Origin: a bacterium
GTDB lineage: Bacteria; Zixibacteria; MSB-5A5; WJJR01
Direction: 5' to 3'
Length of the DNA stretch: 64,000 bases
Assembly: GCA_035559435.1 (NCBI GenBank)
Contig: DATMBC010000103.1
Location: 111,001-175,000, forward strand
In this document: one piece after another, positions 32,324 to 40,828 of the stretch
Layout of the letters: every line of letters begins with the position of its first letter
How positions within the stretch are numbered: position 1 is the first letter of the stretch
Position numbers and translations under genes: made by a program
The notes under the pieces: model-generated
Told to the model about the DNA's origin: nothing
Database searches by the model: none
What the model saw: the letters and a program-made list of their open reading frames with translations, nothing else

Positions 32324-33235
32324 ATGATCGGGGGCCGTCATACACCGCTCGACTACCTGTTCTTCCTCCGCCCGGTCCTGCTGCCGCCGGTCTGGACCAT
32401 CGCGCTGCTCGGCACACTCCCGACACCCGCCGATGCCACTCTCCCGCCGCTTCGGTGGGCTCTGTTCTTCGTGCAGTTGGCCGCGCTCTTCGGCGGCGTC
32501 TACACGCTCAACCAGATCTGCGACATCGAATCCGACCGTCTCAATCGCAAGCTCTTCTTCCTGCCGGAAGGCCTCATCTCGCCGCGCGCCGCCGGCGTGT
32601 TCACCGCTGCGCTTGATCTGGTCGCGCTGGCGCTTGCCCTCCCGTTCGGCTGGCCCTATCTGGCCATCACTGGCCTGATTATGGCGCTGGGGATTGTCTA
32701 TTCGGTCGGCCGTCGGGCATGGAAGAACCGTCCCTATCTGGCCTTGATCGCCAACGGCATCGGACACGGCGCGGCGGTCTATGTACTCGGTTCTGTGTTT
32801 GCCGGACGGCCCTGGATGGGTAGCTGGATGGGCGCGTTGGCGTACACACTGGCGGTCGGCGCGGTCTATCTGGCGACCACTGTGCCCGACTGCGACGGCG
32901 ATGCCGCCACCGGCAAGCGCACCTTCGCCGTCCGATGGGGCGCACGCGCCACCATGATCATTGCGGCGATCCTGGTGACGCTGGCGGTTGTGGTGGCGGC
33001 GAGAATCGGCGATCGTTATCTGGCCTTCGCCGGCGCGGCGGCCTGGCCGTTTTTCCTGCGCGGAATCGTCAAGTCCGGCGGCGCCGCCACAGCCGCCAAG
33101 GCGGCGGTGGCCGCCCTCTCGGTTTCGGCAGTCATCGCCTATCCGTTTTATCTGGCCCTGCTGGTGGCCGGCTTCATCGGCACCCGCCTGTTTTTCCGCT
33201 GGCGCTTTGGCATCGCCTACCCCACTTTTCCATAA
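32324..33235 (+). CDS. UbiA-family prenyltransferase
   Basis: 303 residues with about eight membrane helices. Two aspartate-rich motifs of UbiA prenyltransferases are visible: NQICDIESDRLNRK (an NxxxDxxxD type) and VPDCDGDAATGKRT (DxxxD type). It should join a polyprenyl diphosphate to an acceptor. The acceptor is not evident: no quinone, heme O or chlorophyll gene is nearby. The gene follows cdsA by 10 nt and may be cotranscribed with lipid-carrier genes. Confidence 0.85.
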   Translation: MIGGRHTPLDYLFFLRPVLLPPVWTIALLGTLPTPADATLPPLRWALFFVQLAALFGGVYTLNQICDIESDRLNRKLFFLPEGLISPRAAGVFTAALDLVALALALPFGWPYLAITGLIMALGIVYSVGRRAWKNRPYLALIANGIGHGAAVYVLGSVFAGRPWMGSWMGALAYTLAVGAVYLATTVPDCDGDAATGKRTFAVRWGARATMIIAAILVTLAVVVAARIGDRYLAFAGAAAWPFFLRGIVKSGGAATAAKAAVAALSVSAVIAYPFYLALLVAGFIGTRLFFRWRFGIAYPTFP

Positions 33236-33262
33236 GCGAGAACGAGAGGGGGCAGGGAACTC

Positions 33263-33865
33263 ATGTCTCGTTACAAGATGGGTCTGTTCGCGGCGGCCTT
33301 TGCGTGGCTGGTGGTCGTGTCATGTTCACCATATCCAATCTATAATGGATCGGGCGCGCCGCCCGCGCCACGCGCCGATCTCGACGATGACGGCAGCGAT
33401 GCCGACCGGGAGCCGGCGGTCGAATCGCCTCGCGCGCGCCGTAACCAGCGCCGCGCCGCCACGCCGACCACCATCGATGCCCGGCTCTTTCGGCGGATTG
33501 TCGACACCTACCTCGGCACTCCCTACAAGCGCGGCGGCGACAACCTGCGCGGCATCGATTGTTCCAATCTGGTGACGGCGATCTACCGCGACTACGACGG
33601 CACCGAACTGCCGGAGAACACCCGCGGGCTCTACCGCCTGCCCGAGGCTGTGGTCGACGACGAACTCCAGATCGGCGATCTGGTCTTCTTCACCTTTGGT
33701 TCGTCGCGTGGCCCGTCGCACGTGGGCGTCTACCTCGGCGACAACCGTTTCGTCCACGCCTCCGAATCCAGCGGCGTGGTCATCTCCTCGCTCGACGAGG
33801 CGATCTACCGCGACGCCTACCGTGGCGCGCGCCGTGTCGCCCCGTTGCTGCACACCGGCGAATAA
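33263..33865 (+). CDS. NlpC/P60 family lipoprotein (putative cell-wall endopeptidase)
   Basis: 200 residues. The signal peptide ends in the lipobox VVVSCS. A Pro/Ala/Arg-rich linker follows, then an NlpC/P60 domain from about residue 73: GTPYKRGGDNLRGIDCSNLV with catalytic Cys100, RGPSHVGVYLGDNRFVHASES with His153 and the later polar partner. The triad is complete, so it should cut peptide bonds in peptidoglycan stems. A terminator follows the gene. Confidence 0.9.
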   Translation: MSRYKMGLFAAAFAWLVVVSCSPYPIYNGSGAPPAPRADLDDDGSDADREPAVESPRARRNQRRAATPTTIDARLFRRIVDTYLGTPYKRGGDNLRGIDCSNLVTAIYRDYDGTELPENTRGLYRLPEAVVDDELQIGDLVFFTFGSSRGPSHVGVYLGDNRFVHASESSGVVISSLDEAIYRDAYRGARRVAPLLHTGE

Positions 33866-33913
33866 CTAACGCCGTCCCATCCTTCCCGGGGCAATATCTG
33901 GTCCGGCGCGTCC

Positions 33914-33942
33914 AGCCCAGGGCTTAAGCCGTGGGCTATTTT
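33914..33942 (+). terminator. Terminator after the NlpC/P60 gene
   Basis: AGCCCA-GGGC-TTAA-GCC-G-TGGGCT hairpin (33914-33937) followed by ATTTTG. The arms also resemble a common dispersed sequence (CCCAGGGCTTAAGCC), so it may be repeat-derived. Confidence 0.6.
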
Positions 33943-34009
33943 GTTCCGTCCCTTCGAGGCTCCGTTGGTGACATCTGTTACAGCAGACTCGTCGCGATCC
34001 GCGAGCTAT

Positions 34010-34089
34010 TGTCATACTGAGCGCAGCGAAGCATCTGCTTTTTCGCCGTGGGGCTGGACAGCAGCCCCTTCGCTTCGCTCAGGGTGACA
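34010..34089. repeat. Inverted-repeat element (MITE-like)
   Basis: 80 bp with outer arms TGTCATACTGAGCGCAGCGAAG and, inverted, TGTCACCCTGAGCGAAGCG (given as reverse complement). An inner perfect hairpin is GGGGCTG/CAGCCCC. Short palindromic elements of this TGTCA..CTGAGCG type are scattered in intergenic DNA of many bacteria. A fragment is also present at 25155-25176. Confidence 0.7.
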
Positions 34090-34192
34090 GGGTAGGGGCT
34101 GTCGGGGGTGACCGATGCTGTGCGCTGATTCGCCGCGCTGGCACCGCGGTCGCCTCTATCGATTTGCGCTGGTCGCACGTAGATTAGACACC

Positions 34193-36049
34193 ATGGCAAA
34201 CCTGGCCGACAAGCTCGACACCCTGCCCGACCGTCCCGGGGTCTACATGTTCAAGGACGCCGACGGGGAGATCCTTTATGTCGGCAAGGCCAAGAACCTA
34301 CGCAACCGGGTGCGTTCCTACTTCCGCGAGGCCGGACCTACCCACCCGCGCACCCTGCGCCTGTTGGAACGGGTGGCCGATTTCGACATCCTCTCGACCG
34401 ATTCGGAAATCGAGGCGCTCATCCTCGAGGCCAATCTGGTCAAGGAGCACAAGCCGCGCTACAACGTCAGTCTCAAGGACGATAAACGCTACCCCTATAT
34501 CAAAGTCACGACCAACGAGCCCTTCCCGCGCATGCTGGTGGTGCGGCGGATGCGCAAAGACGGCGCGCGCTATTTCGGGCCCTACACCAACGTCAAGGGG
34601 ATGCGCCAGACGATCAAGACGCTGGGCCGGGTCTTCCAGATTCGTTCCTGCAACCTGATCATTCCCTCGCCGACCCGGCGCGAGTACCGTGTCTGTCTCG
34701 ACTACTTCATCAAACGCTGCCCCGGCCCCTGCGAGGACAAGATCTCCGCCGCCGCCTACAGGGCGCTGATCGATTCCGCCTGCCTGTTTCTGGAAGGGAA
34801 GGAGGGGCGGCTCATCGAACAGATGACCGCGCAGATGAACGAGGCGGCCGAGGCGATGCGTTTCGAGGAGGCGGCCGAGTGGCGCGACAAATTGCGCGCG
34901 GTCGAATCGGTGCGCCAGAAGCAGAAGGTGGTCGACGATGACCAGGCCGACCGCGACATCATTGCCCTGGCCCGCTCCGAGAAGGTGGTCGCGGCGGTGG
35001 CGCTCCAGGTGCGCGAAGGGATGCTGATCGGCCGGCAGAACTACCAACTGGCCGCCGAACCCGATGACGACGAGGGCGACATCCTCGCCGCCTTCATCAA
35101 GCAATACTACCTGCACTCGCCCTCGATTCCCGATGAGGTCTACCTGCCCTTCCATCCGTCCGAGGAGGACCTGATCGGGGAGTGGCTCTCACGCGACCGC
35201 AAACGGGCAGTGCGTCTGATCGTGCCGCAGCGCGGCGAACGGCTGGCGTTGCTGGAGATGGCGGTCACGAACGCCCGTCTGGCGCTCAACGAGATGCTCA
35301 CGCAGAAGGCCGCCGCGGCGGTGCGCATCCCCGAAGGGGTCTACCAACTGCAGAAGGACCTGCGCCTGGCGGTGCCGCCACGCACCATCGGCGCCTTCGA
35401 TGTCTCCAACCTCGGCGAGACCGATCCGGTCGGGTCGCTGGTCTTTTTCCGCGACGGCAAGCCGCTCAAGCGCGAGTACCGCCATTTCAAGATCAAGACT
35501 GTGATCGGCCGCAACGATTTCGCCATGATCGGCGAACTGGTCACCCGCTGGTTCTCCGATCTGGTCGAGGAGGGCAAGGAGTTCCCCGATCTGGTGCTGA
35601 TCGACGGCGGCGCAGGTCAACTGTCGGCGGCGCTGCGCGCGTTGGAAGCGCTCAACATCAGCGATGTGCCTGTGATCGGTCTGGCCAAACGGCTCGAGCA
35701 GGTGGTCCTGCCCGCCGGGCCGATGTTGTCGATTCCGCGCTCGTCGCCGTCGCTGCGGCTGTTGCAGCGTGTGCGCGATGAAGCCCATCGCTTCGCCGTC
35801 ACCTTCCAGCGCGAACGCCGCAAGAAGCGCGTGATCCAATCCGAACTGGACAACATCGCCGGTGTCGGCCCCGCCCGCCGCCGCGCGTTGCTTTCGGCCC
35901 TCGGGACGGTCGAGGCGATCGCGCAAGCGACCGTCGACGACCTCCGCGAAAAAACCGGCATCGACAAAAAAACCGCCGAAACCGTCTGGCGGCACTTCCA
36001 TCCGGACGGCGTCACCGGGCCGGTCACGTCGCCCTTGGAAGATGATTGA
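34193..36049 (+). CDS. uvrC: Excinuclease ABC subunit C
   Basis: 618 residues, dual-incision nuclease of nucleotide excision repair. The N-terminal GIY-YIG domain (PDRPGVYMFKDADGEILYVGKAKNL) cuts 3' of the lesion. The UVR motif (MRFEEAAEWRDKLRAVES) binds UvrB. The RNase H-like C-terminal nuclease (FDVSNLGETDPVGSLVFF, LVLIDGGAGQLSAA) cuts 5', and helix-hairpin-helix motifs (DNIAGVGPARRRALLSALG) end the protein. The ATG at 34193 gives the standard start (MANLADKL). The next gene encodes another repair enzyme. Confidence 0.97.
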   Translation: MANLADKLDTLPDRPGVYMFKDADGEILYVGKAKNLRNRVRSYFREAGPTHPRTLRLLERVADFDILSTDSEIEALILEANLVKEHKPRYNVSLKDDKRYPYIKVTTNEPFPRMLVVRRMRKDGARYFGPYTNVKGMRQTIKTLGRVFQIRSCNLIIPSPTRREYRVCLDYFIKRCPGPCEDKISAAAYRALIDSACLFLEGKEGRLIEQMTAQMNEAAEAMRFEEAAEWRDKLRAVESVRQKQKVVDDDQADRDIIALARSEKVVAAVALQVREGMLIGRQNYQLAAEPDDDEGDILAAFIKQYYLHSPSIPDEVYLPFHPSEEDLIGEWLSRDRKRAVRLIVPQRGERLALLEMAVTNARLALNEMLTQKAAAAVRIPEGVYQLQKDLRLAVPPRTIGAFDVSNLGETDPVGSLVFFRDGKPLKREYRHFKIKTVIGRNDFAMIGELVTRWFSDLVEEGKEFPDLVLIDGGAGQLSAALRALEALNISDVPVIGLAKRLEQVVLPAGPMLSIPRSSPSLRLLQRVRDEAHRFAVTFQRERRKKRVIQSELDNIAGVGPARRRALLSALGTVEAIAQATVDDLREKTGIDKKTAETVWRHFHPDGVTGPVTSPLEDD

Positions 36050-36080
36050 TCCCTGCATTCCCGCACGGCACCTTCGCCCC

Positions 36081-36698
36081 ATGGCTCCCAAGCCCCTCCC
36101 GTCGTCTTTCTATGACCGGCCGACGCTGACCGTGGCGCGGGAACTGTTGGGGTGCGAGCTATGGGTCCGCAACGGCCGCTCGGAGTGTGCCGGACGGCTG
36201 GTGGAAGTCGAGGCCTACGTCGGCGAGGAAGACCCGGCCTGCCATGCGCACCGCGGCATGACGCCGCGCAACTGTGTGATGTACGGGCCGCCGGGACATG
36301 CCTACGTTTACTTCACCTACGGCAACCACTGGATGCTCAACTTCGTCACCGAACGCGCGGGATTTCCGGCGGCGGTGCTGATCCGCGGGATCGAGCCGCT
36401 TGCAGGGATCGCACTGATGCGTCGGCGTCGTCGGGTCGACCGCGACTTCGATCTCACCAACGGCCCCGGCAAACTGACCGCCGCCTTCGGCATCACCGGC
36501 GCTGACAATGGCGCCCGTTTGGACGGCGAACGGTTCCGCGTTCTGCCGCCCACGGCCCCGGTTGGGGCGATCGAGGTCAGCGGACGTATCGGTGTGAACG
36601 AAGGCCACGAGCGTCCCTGGCGATTCTACCTGGCCAGCAATCCCTGGGTCTCCCGCTACCGTCTGGGCGCCAAATCCGCGCGTTCCCGATCGCGGTAA
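36081..36698 (+). CDS. 3-methyladenine DNA glycosylase (MPG/AAG family)
   Basis: 205 residues of the AAG fold, base-excision repair of alkylated and deaminated purines. FYDRPTLTVARELLGCELWV, VEVEAYVGEEDPACHAHRG with the catalytic Glu and Tyr region, RNCVMYGPPGHAYVYFTYGNHWMLN and LTNGPGKLTAAFGI match the family. The ATG at 36081 is chosen; an in-frame ATG at 36042 would overlap the uvrC stop and add 13 residues. Either way it is next to uvrC and probably cotranscribed. Confidence 0.93.
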   Translation: MAPKPLPSSFYDRPTLTVARELLGCELWVRNGRSECAGRLVEVEAYVGEEDPACHAHRGMTPRNCVMYGPPGHAYVYFTYGNHWMLNFVTERAGFPAAVLIRGIEPLAGIALMRRRRRVDRDFDLTNGPGKLTAAFGITGADNGARLDGERFRVLPPTAPVGAIEVSGRIGVNEGHERPWRFYLASNPWVSRYRLGAKSARSRSR

Positions 36699-36806
36699 TC
36701 CAACTTGCCTTGCGCGTGTTGTTCTGGCCCCCCGGGGCGTGTGTTGGTATTATGCCCGCACCGACGGGGAACAACTCCGCCGGCGACTTGTTGTGCGAGA
36801 TTCACG

Positions 36807-37493
36807 ATGCTGACCGACCCCGTCTTTTTGCTCATCTTTCTGCCGGCGCTGCTGTTCTCGCTGACCTTTCACGAGGCGGCGCACGCCTGGATGGCGTGGC
36901 GTCTGGGCGACCCGACCGCGCGCATGCTCGGACGGTTGACGCTCAATCCGATCGCGCATCTGGATTTCTTCGGCACGTTGATGCTGATCATCTCGCAGTT
37001 CCGATTCGGCTGGGCCAAGCCGGTCCCGGTCGATCCGCGCAATTTTCAGAATGAGAAGCAGGGGATGTTCCTGACCGCGGCGGCCGGTCCGGCATCGAAC
37101 ATCCTGCTGGCGATCGCCTGCGGCATCGGCATCCGCCTGCTTTTGGCCAACGGCTGGGGATCATCGATGACCGAGGGATTCTGGCCGTCGCTGGGGCGCA
37201 TCATCGGCATGGCGTTGATCATGAATCTCTCGCTGGCCTTCTTCAACCTGATTCCACTGCCGCCGCTGGATGGTTCGAAAATCCTGTATGGTCTCTCACC
37301 GCGCGAGTGGGACCGTCACCTCTGGCATCTGGAGCAAGTCGGGCCGATGATCTTAATCGGCATCATCGCCATCGGCATGTTTGCCGGTTTCTCGCCGATC
37401 TGGTTGATGATCGGCCCGGTGGTGAACTTCTTCTGCCACGCCCTGAGCGGCCTGCCGATCGGGTACCTCTACGCGCTCATCTACACGACCTGA
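36807..37493 (+). CDS. Site-2 protease family (M50) membrane metalloprotease
   Basis: 228 residues with about five membrane helices. LTFHEAAHAWMAWRLGDPTARMLGRLTLNP, seen here as the HEAAHAW zinc motif plus the GRLTLNP segment, and NLIPLPPLDGSKIL, which carries the third ligand, place it in the short, PDZ-less M50 group. It would cleave substrates within the membrane; substrates are unknown. Its stop overlaps the start of the following lipoprotein gene by one base, so the two are coupled. Confidence 0.9.
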   Translation: MLTDPVFLLIFLPALLFSLTFHEAAHAWMAWRLGDPTARMLGRLTLNPIAHLDFFGTLMLIISQFRFGWAKPVPVDPRNFQNEKQGMFLTAAAGPASNILLAIACGIGIRLLLANGWGSSMTEGFWPSLGRIIGMALIMNLSLAFFNLIPLPPLDGSKILYGLSPREWDRHLWHLEQVGPMILIGIIAIGMFAGFSPIWLMIGPVVNFFCHALSGLPIGYLYALIYTT

Positions 37494-38284
37494 TGGGACT
37501 GCGTTCGCCCATACGTTCGCTTTTCACTTCCGTTGTGCTTCTGATCGGTCTGGCCGGGCTGGGATGCGCCGGCGGGCAGGTGCTGTCCGGAGAGGATGAA
37601 GCGGCGCGGGTGCTGGAGCGTCTGCGCGAGCGCCGCGATGCCATCCAGACAGCAACCTACCGGGTGCGCTGGCGGGCGGTCGGGGTCGAACCCCACGCTG
37701 AGTTCATCCTCGAGATTGCCTACAAGGCGCCCGAGCAGTATCGGATCATCGCGACCGGCCCCTTCGGAATGCCCGCCTTCACCGCCGTAGTGGTCGGCGA
37801 TGACTTCACCTTCGTCAACCACCGCGATGGCCGTTTCATCACCGACGAACTGGCCAACCTCATTGACTATGAGTTTCCCGTGGCGGAATTCTTCGAGGGA
37901 CCCTGGCGCGACCTGTTTGGCGGCGGCTGGGGTGGTTCGCGCGAAGTTGACCATCTGACCCGCGTGGGCGAGTCCGACCGGTTCACCGCCCGCTCGGACG
38001 GGACCGACTGGACCATCAAGTGGAACCGTGGCAAGAATGGCCCTGCCAGCGTCGCCGCCCGCGCGGATAACGAGGACGGCGTGCTGGTCGCTGATGTGTG
38101 GTTCGATAATTTCCACCGCGATCGTCCGCCGTTCTGGCAGTTGGATCGACTGGTGCTGAGAGGGGTCGCCGACGGGGGAGAGCACCGATGGAAACTGCTT
38201 AAACAAGACTATAATATTCCAATTCCGGACCGGTTCTTTACCCCGTTGCAGCCGCCACCAGAGTGGGAACGGCCGCGAAATTAG
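37493..38284 (+). CDS. LolB/DUF4292-like outer-membrane lipoprotein
   Basis: 263 residues. Lipobox LIGLAGLGC, then a body with the half-barrel pattern of LolA/LolB-type proteins: TYRVRWRAVGVEPHAEFILEIAYKAPEQYRI-type strands and GPFGMPAFTAVVVGDDFTFVN (only short pieces quoted). LolB receives lipoproteins at the outer membrane, so a carrier role is plausible but unproven. ATG overlaps the protease stop (TGATG). Confidence 0.7.
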   Translation: MGLRSPIRSLFTSVVLLIGLAGLGCAGGQVLSGEDEAARVLERLRERRDAIQTATYRVRWRAVGVEPHAEFILEIAYKAPEQYRIIATGPFGMPAFTAVVVGDDFTFVNHRDGRFITDELANLIDYEFPVAEFFEGPWRDLFGGGWGGSREVDHLTRVGESDRFTARSDGTDWTIKWNRGKNGPASVAARADNEDGVLVADVWFDNFHRDRPPFWQLDRLVLRGVADGGEHRWKLLKQDYNIPIPDRFFTPLQPPPEWERPRN

Positions 38285-38298
38285 TTTCTAAATTGGGC

Positions 38299-38326
38299 TT
38301 GACGACCGCGGCGAACGGCGTAATTT
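38299..38326 (+). promoter_or_regulatory. Sigma-70-type promoter of the OmpA-type lipoprotein gene
   Basis: TTGACG, 16-bp spacer, TAATTT. It leaves a leader of about 140 nt before the ATG at 38475. Confidence 0.5.
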
Positions 38327-38474
38327 GCTGCCACTTTGAGGCTTAGGGGCACTTGAATGTGGGTTGCGCGTTGCCGATAGCCTCTATAGATTGACGCACA
38401 CAGCGCACTTCGCAGTTGGGGGGGTGCGTTTGCTATCGTGGACAATGAGAAAGTGACTCCAGCAAGGAGGAGCA

Positions 38475-39101
38475 ATGTTCAAGGGAAAACTGATCTGGGC
38501 GAGCTTGGCGATCCTGCTGGTGGCCATGCCGCTGCTGTCCAACTGCGCCTGGCGCGAGGGCGTGCCCTGCGATGATGTGATGCTGAAGGATGGCGGAGCC
38601 GACGCGGCCAAGGCCGCGGCCTATGATGACTCCGACCTGCGCAGCAAGATCGCCGATCTGGAACGTCGTCTGGCCGCCAACGAATCATTGGCCGATTCGG
38701 CGATGATGACCGCCCAGAAGGCGCTGGACTGCTGCCGCAAGGAGCATGAAATCCTGTTCACTGAGAATATCTATTTCGCCTTCAACCGCGCCGATCTGCG
38801 CCAGCAGTCGCGCGAAGTCCTGGACCGTGTGGCCGAGCGCCTGAAAGCGGATCCGGACCTGATCGCCGAGTTCTCGGGTTATGCCGACGCGGTGGGCAAC
38901 GCCGAGTACAACATCGTCCTCGGCCAGCGCCGCGCCGAGGCCGCCCGCGACTATGTCGTCAACACGCACAAGATCAACTCCAGCCGTCTGGCGGTGCGCT
39001 CGTTCGGTAATTCCTCGGCGGTGCATCCGGCCACCGCGCCGGAGGATGTGCGCGAGGCCGACCGCCGGGTGACCATCGACATCCTCGGCTATTCCAAGTA
39101 G
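38475..39101 (+). CDS. OmpA-family lipoprotein (Pal-like)
   Basis: 208 residues. Signal peptide with a lipobox-like end (AMPLLSNCAW), a short coiled-coil-prone stretch (SKIADLERRLAANESLADSAM), then an OmpA C-terminal domain: ILFTENIYFAFNRADL, SGYADAVGNAEYNIVLGQRRAEAARDYV, and ADRRVTIDI. The conserved Asp and Arg that bind diaminopimelate are present. It tethers the outer membrane to peptidoglycan. A textbook AAGGAGG ribosome-binding site lies 5 nt before the ATG, implying high expression. Confidence 0.88.
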   Translation: MFKGKLIWASLAILLVAMPLLSNCAWREGVPCDDVMLKDGGADAAKAAAYDDSDLRSKIADLERRLAANESLADSAMMTAQKALDCCRKEHEILFTENIYFAFNRADLRQQSREVLDRVAERLKADPDLIAEFSGYADAVGNAEYNIVLGQRRAEAARDYVVNTHKINSSRLAVRSFGNSSAVHPATAPEDVREADRRVTIDILGYSK

Positions 39102-39123
39102 ACTCGCTGCGATGGCAATAGAG

Positions 39124-39157
39124 AAGGCGGGGTGAGCGCGACTCACCCCGCCTTTTT
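39124..39157 (+). terminator. Strong terminator after the OmpA-type gene
   Basis: A perfect 13-bp stem AAGGCGGGGTGAG/CTCACCCCGCCTT with a CGCGA loop, followed by TTTTT. It lies between convergent genes. Confidence 0.85.
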
Positions 39158-39179
39158 GTCGGCTTTATCCGGATCGAAA

Positions 39180-40457
39180 CTAACGTTCGGAATGCTTCGG
39201 CGACTTCTTTCCATCGTCGGTGGCCGCCGCCAGCCACTGGCGCATCTTGGCCACACCCTGCGCCCGGTCCAGAAGCGGCGCGTTCTTTTTGCCCACCCCC
39301 TGATGCATCCAGAAGCCGGGCGTCGGCGGGGCGGACTCCCAGGTCGCGTCGCCGGCGTGGAAGAGGTAGAGATTCCAGCCCATCGACCCCAAATCGAGGA
39401 CATCCTGCCATTGCTGCGCCGCGACCAGCTTCGGATCCCAGAAGAACGCGAACCGGGCGTCGGCGCATTCGGCGGTGCGGGCCGCGGCGGCGGCACGGTC
39501 ATCGCTTTCGACCACCGGCATCCAGATGATGTACGCTTTGACCCGCTCGTCGCGGATGCTGTCCATGATTCCCTGCACCTCCAGAAGCCCCTGGCGCGAT
39601 GACGCCGAGGTTGGCGACAGCAGCGCCACCAGACGCACCATGCCGGCATCGGCGGCAAACCGCTCGCGCACCGGCGTTAGATCGCTTAAGTCGGCCAGAC
39701 GCGTGTCGCTGGCGGCGGCGGAACGCACCGCCGGCATGGCAAACAGCGAATCGTCGACCGCCGGCACGATGGTGACTTCGGTGATGTCGATCATCGCGTC
39801 GAAGGAGCCGTCATCCACCAGTCGCTCGATCCGGTGCGGGAAGGAAAAGCCCTGAATGCGGCGGAACTTGCTGTAGCGCTGCTCGACCCGGTGCTGAAAA
39901 CCGGGGGGGCCGAGGTAAAGGACTTCGCGCGCCACTTGGCGCAGGTTGGGATCGACGAACAACTCGTCGGTGACGCCCGTGCCGCGGTCGATGCGGAACA
40001 GGTAGCCGGCGGCGGGGCTCCAGGTTGACTTGTCCGGTGTGACCGCGATGCCCTTCTTGCTGGAATTGATGAGCGGTCCCTCGAAATCGGCCTGGCGCAT
40101 GAACCACTCGCGCAGTCCGGGCATCACGCCGGCCGCCTGTCGTCCCCAGGGCCCCGGCTCGACGGTCCAGACCGTCTGGCCGTCGTAGGCCGACACGACC
40201 GTGTTGTCGCCCACGCCGATGTCGAAGCGGAGTTTGTTGGGACGCTTCCAGCGAATCTGCAGCGGATAGGCCCGTCCGTTCTGCGAAATCGTCCCGCGCA
40301 TCACATATCCCTGCAAACCAAGGATGCGATCATCCCCGCCACGGGAATCCAAGTGCTGGTCAATCACCGCGGCCACATCATCCTGCCCCGGCGCGTAACC
40401 GCCCAGCGGTCCGAGCAACAGGCACAGCGTTACCAGCGATCGGCGCAACAACGTCAT
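39180..40457 (-). CDS. Exported LolA-like protein with cysteine-less thioredoxin-like C-terminal domain
   Basis: 425 residues. Signal peptide (LVTLCLLLGPLGGYAPGQ), then a LolA/LppX-type lipid-binding-like domain at about 25-260 (DQHLDSRGGDDRILGLQGYV, IRWKRPNKLRFDI, YDGQTVWTV). From about 275, VRLVALLSPTSASSRQGLLEV and VKAYIIWMPVVESDDRAAAA resemble a thioredoxin-like fold, but the usual CxxC position reads SASS. The start ATG at 40457 has GGGGAG 6 nt upstream. It stands alone on the minus strand between terminator-bounded units. Confidence 0.7.
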   Translation of the reverse strand: MTLLRRSLVTLCLLLGPLGGYAPGQDDVAAVIDQHLDSRGGDDRILGLQGYVMRGTISQNGRAYPLQIRWKRPNKLRFDIGVGDNTVVSAYDGQTVWTVEPGPWGRQAAGVMPGLREWFMRQADFEGPLINSSKKGIAVTPDKSTWSPAAGYLFRIDRGTGVTDELFVDPNLRQVAREVLYLGPPGFQHRVEQRYSKFRRIQGFSFPHRIERLVDDGSFDAMIDITEVTIVPAVDDSLFAMPAVRSAAASDTRLADLSDLTPVRERFAADAGMVRLVALLSPTSASSRQGLLEVQGIMDSIRDERVKAYIIWMPVVESDDRAAAAARTAECADARFAFFWDPKLVAAQQWQDVLDLGSMGWNLYLFHAGDATWESAPPTPGFWMHQGVGKKNAPLLDRAQGVAKMRQWLAAATDDGKKSPKHSER

Positions 40458-40623
40458 GATTGCTCCCCCTGCGTCAAGTGGACTCCGGTGGGACCGGACA
40501 ACCAGTACCCGGCACACCTTTTTAGAATATCGGACCCGGCGCCGCCTTTCGAAACAGCAGACTTGCGGTATTGGTGTCTGCGGCAACGGGCGACCGACGG
40601 TCCCTGCCGTCGCTGACATTTTT

Positions 40624-40653
40624 TTGAACTCGTGTCGCGCTTGGCTGTATAAA
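40624..40653 (+). promoter_or_regulatory. Candidate upstream promoter of the gld-type operon
   Basis: TTGAAC, 18-bp spacer, TATAAA, preceded by a T7 run. Confidence 0.45.
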
Positions 40654-40745
40654 GGCGTCCTTGCCGGTGCTCGTTTCCCGCACAGGACGGCCCGCAATGG
40701 CTCCGGCGGGCCGCCGACGACGGTAAGGTCTCCGGTGAAAAGGGC

Positions 40746-40774
40746 TTGGCAGGACCGGGCGAATGCATTAAACT
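40746..40774 (+). promoter_or_regulatory. Candidate downstream promoter of the gld-type operon
   Basis: TTGGCA, 17-bp spacer, TAAACT, about 55 bp before the ATG at 40829. Confidence 0.4.
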
Positions 40775-40828
40775 CAGCGACTCGATGGACTTGGATCGGA
40801 TCTGAATGTCATCGATCGATCGCGGCCT

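Larger units (their letters stand above)
33866..34192. other. Intergenic region between NlpC/P60 and uvrC
   Basis: 327 bp containing the terminator and the 80-bp inverted-repeat element. A TGGCAC-N5-TCGC sequence at 34139-34153 partly matches a sigma-54 promoter but probably by chance. No gene seen. Confidence 0.55.
40458..40828. other. Divergent intergenic region before the gld-type operon
   Basis: 371 bp. Two candidate plus-strand promoters lie here (40624-40653 and 40746-40774). CCGACGGTCCCTGCCGTCG and GCGGGCC-rich stretches may fold. No gene is evident, although reading frames stay open because of the high GC. Confidence 0.5.

Noticed and set aside
34139..34153. TGGCAC-N5-TCGC upstream of uvrC as a sigma-54 promoter
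   Set aside because: The -12 box has TCGC instead of TTGC and uvrC is not expected to depend on sigma-54. It serves as a reminder of how often such matches arise by chance here.
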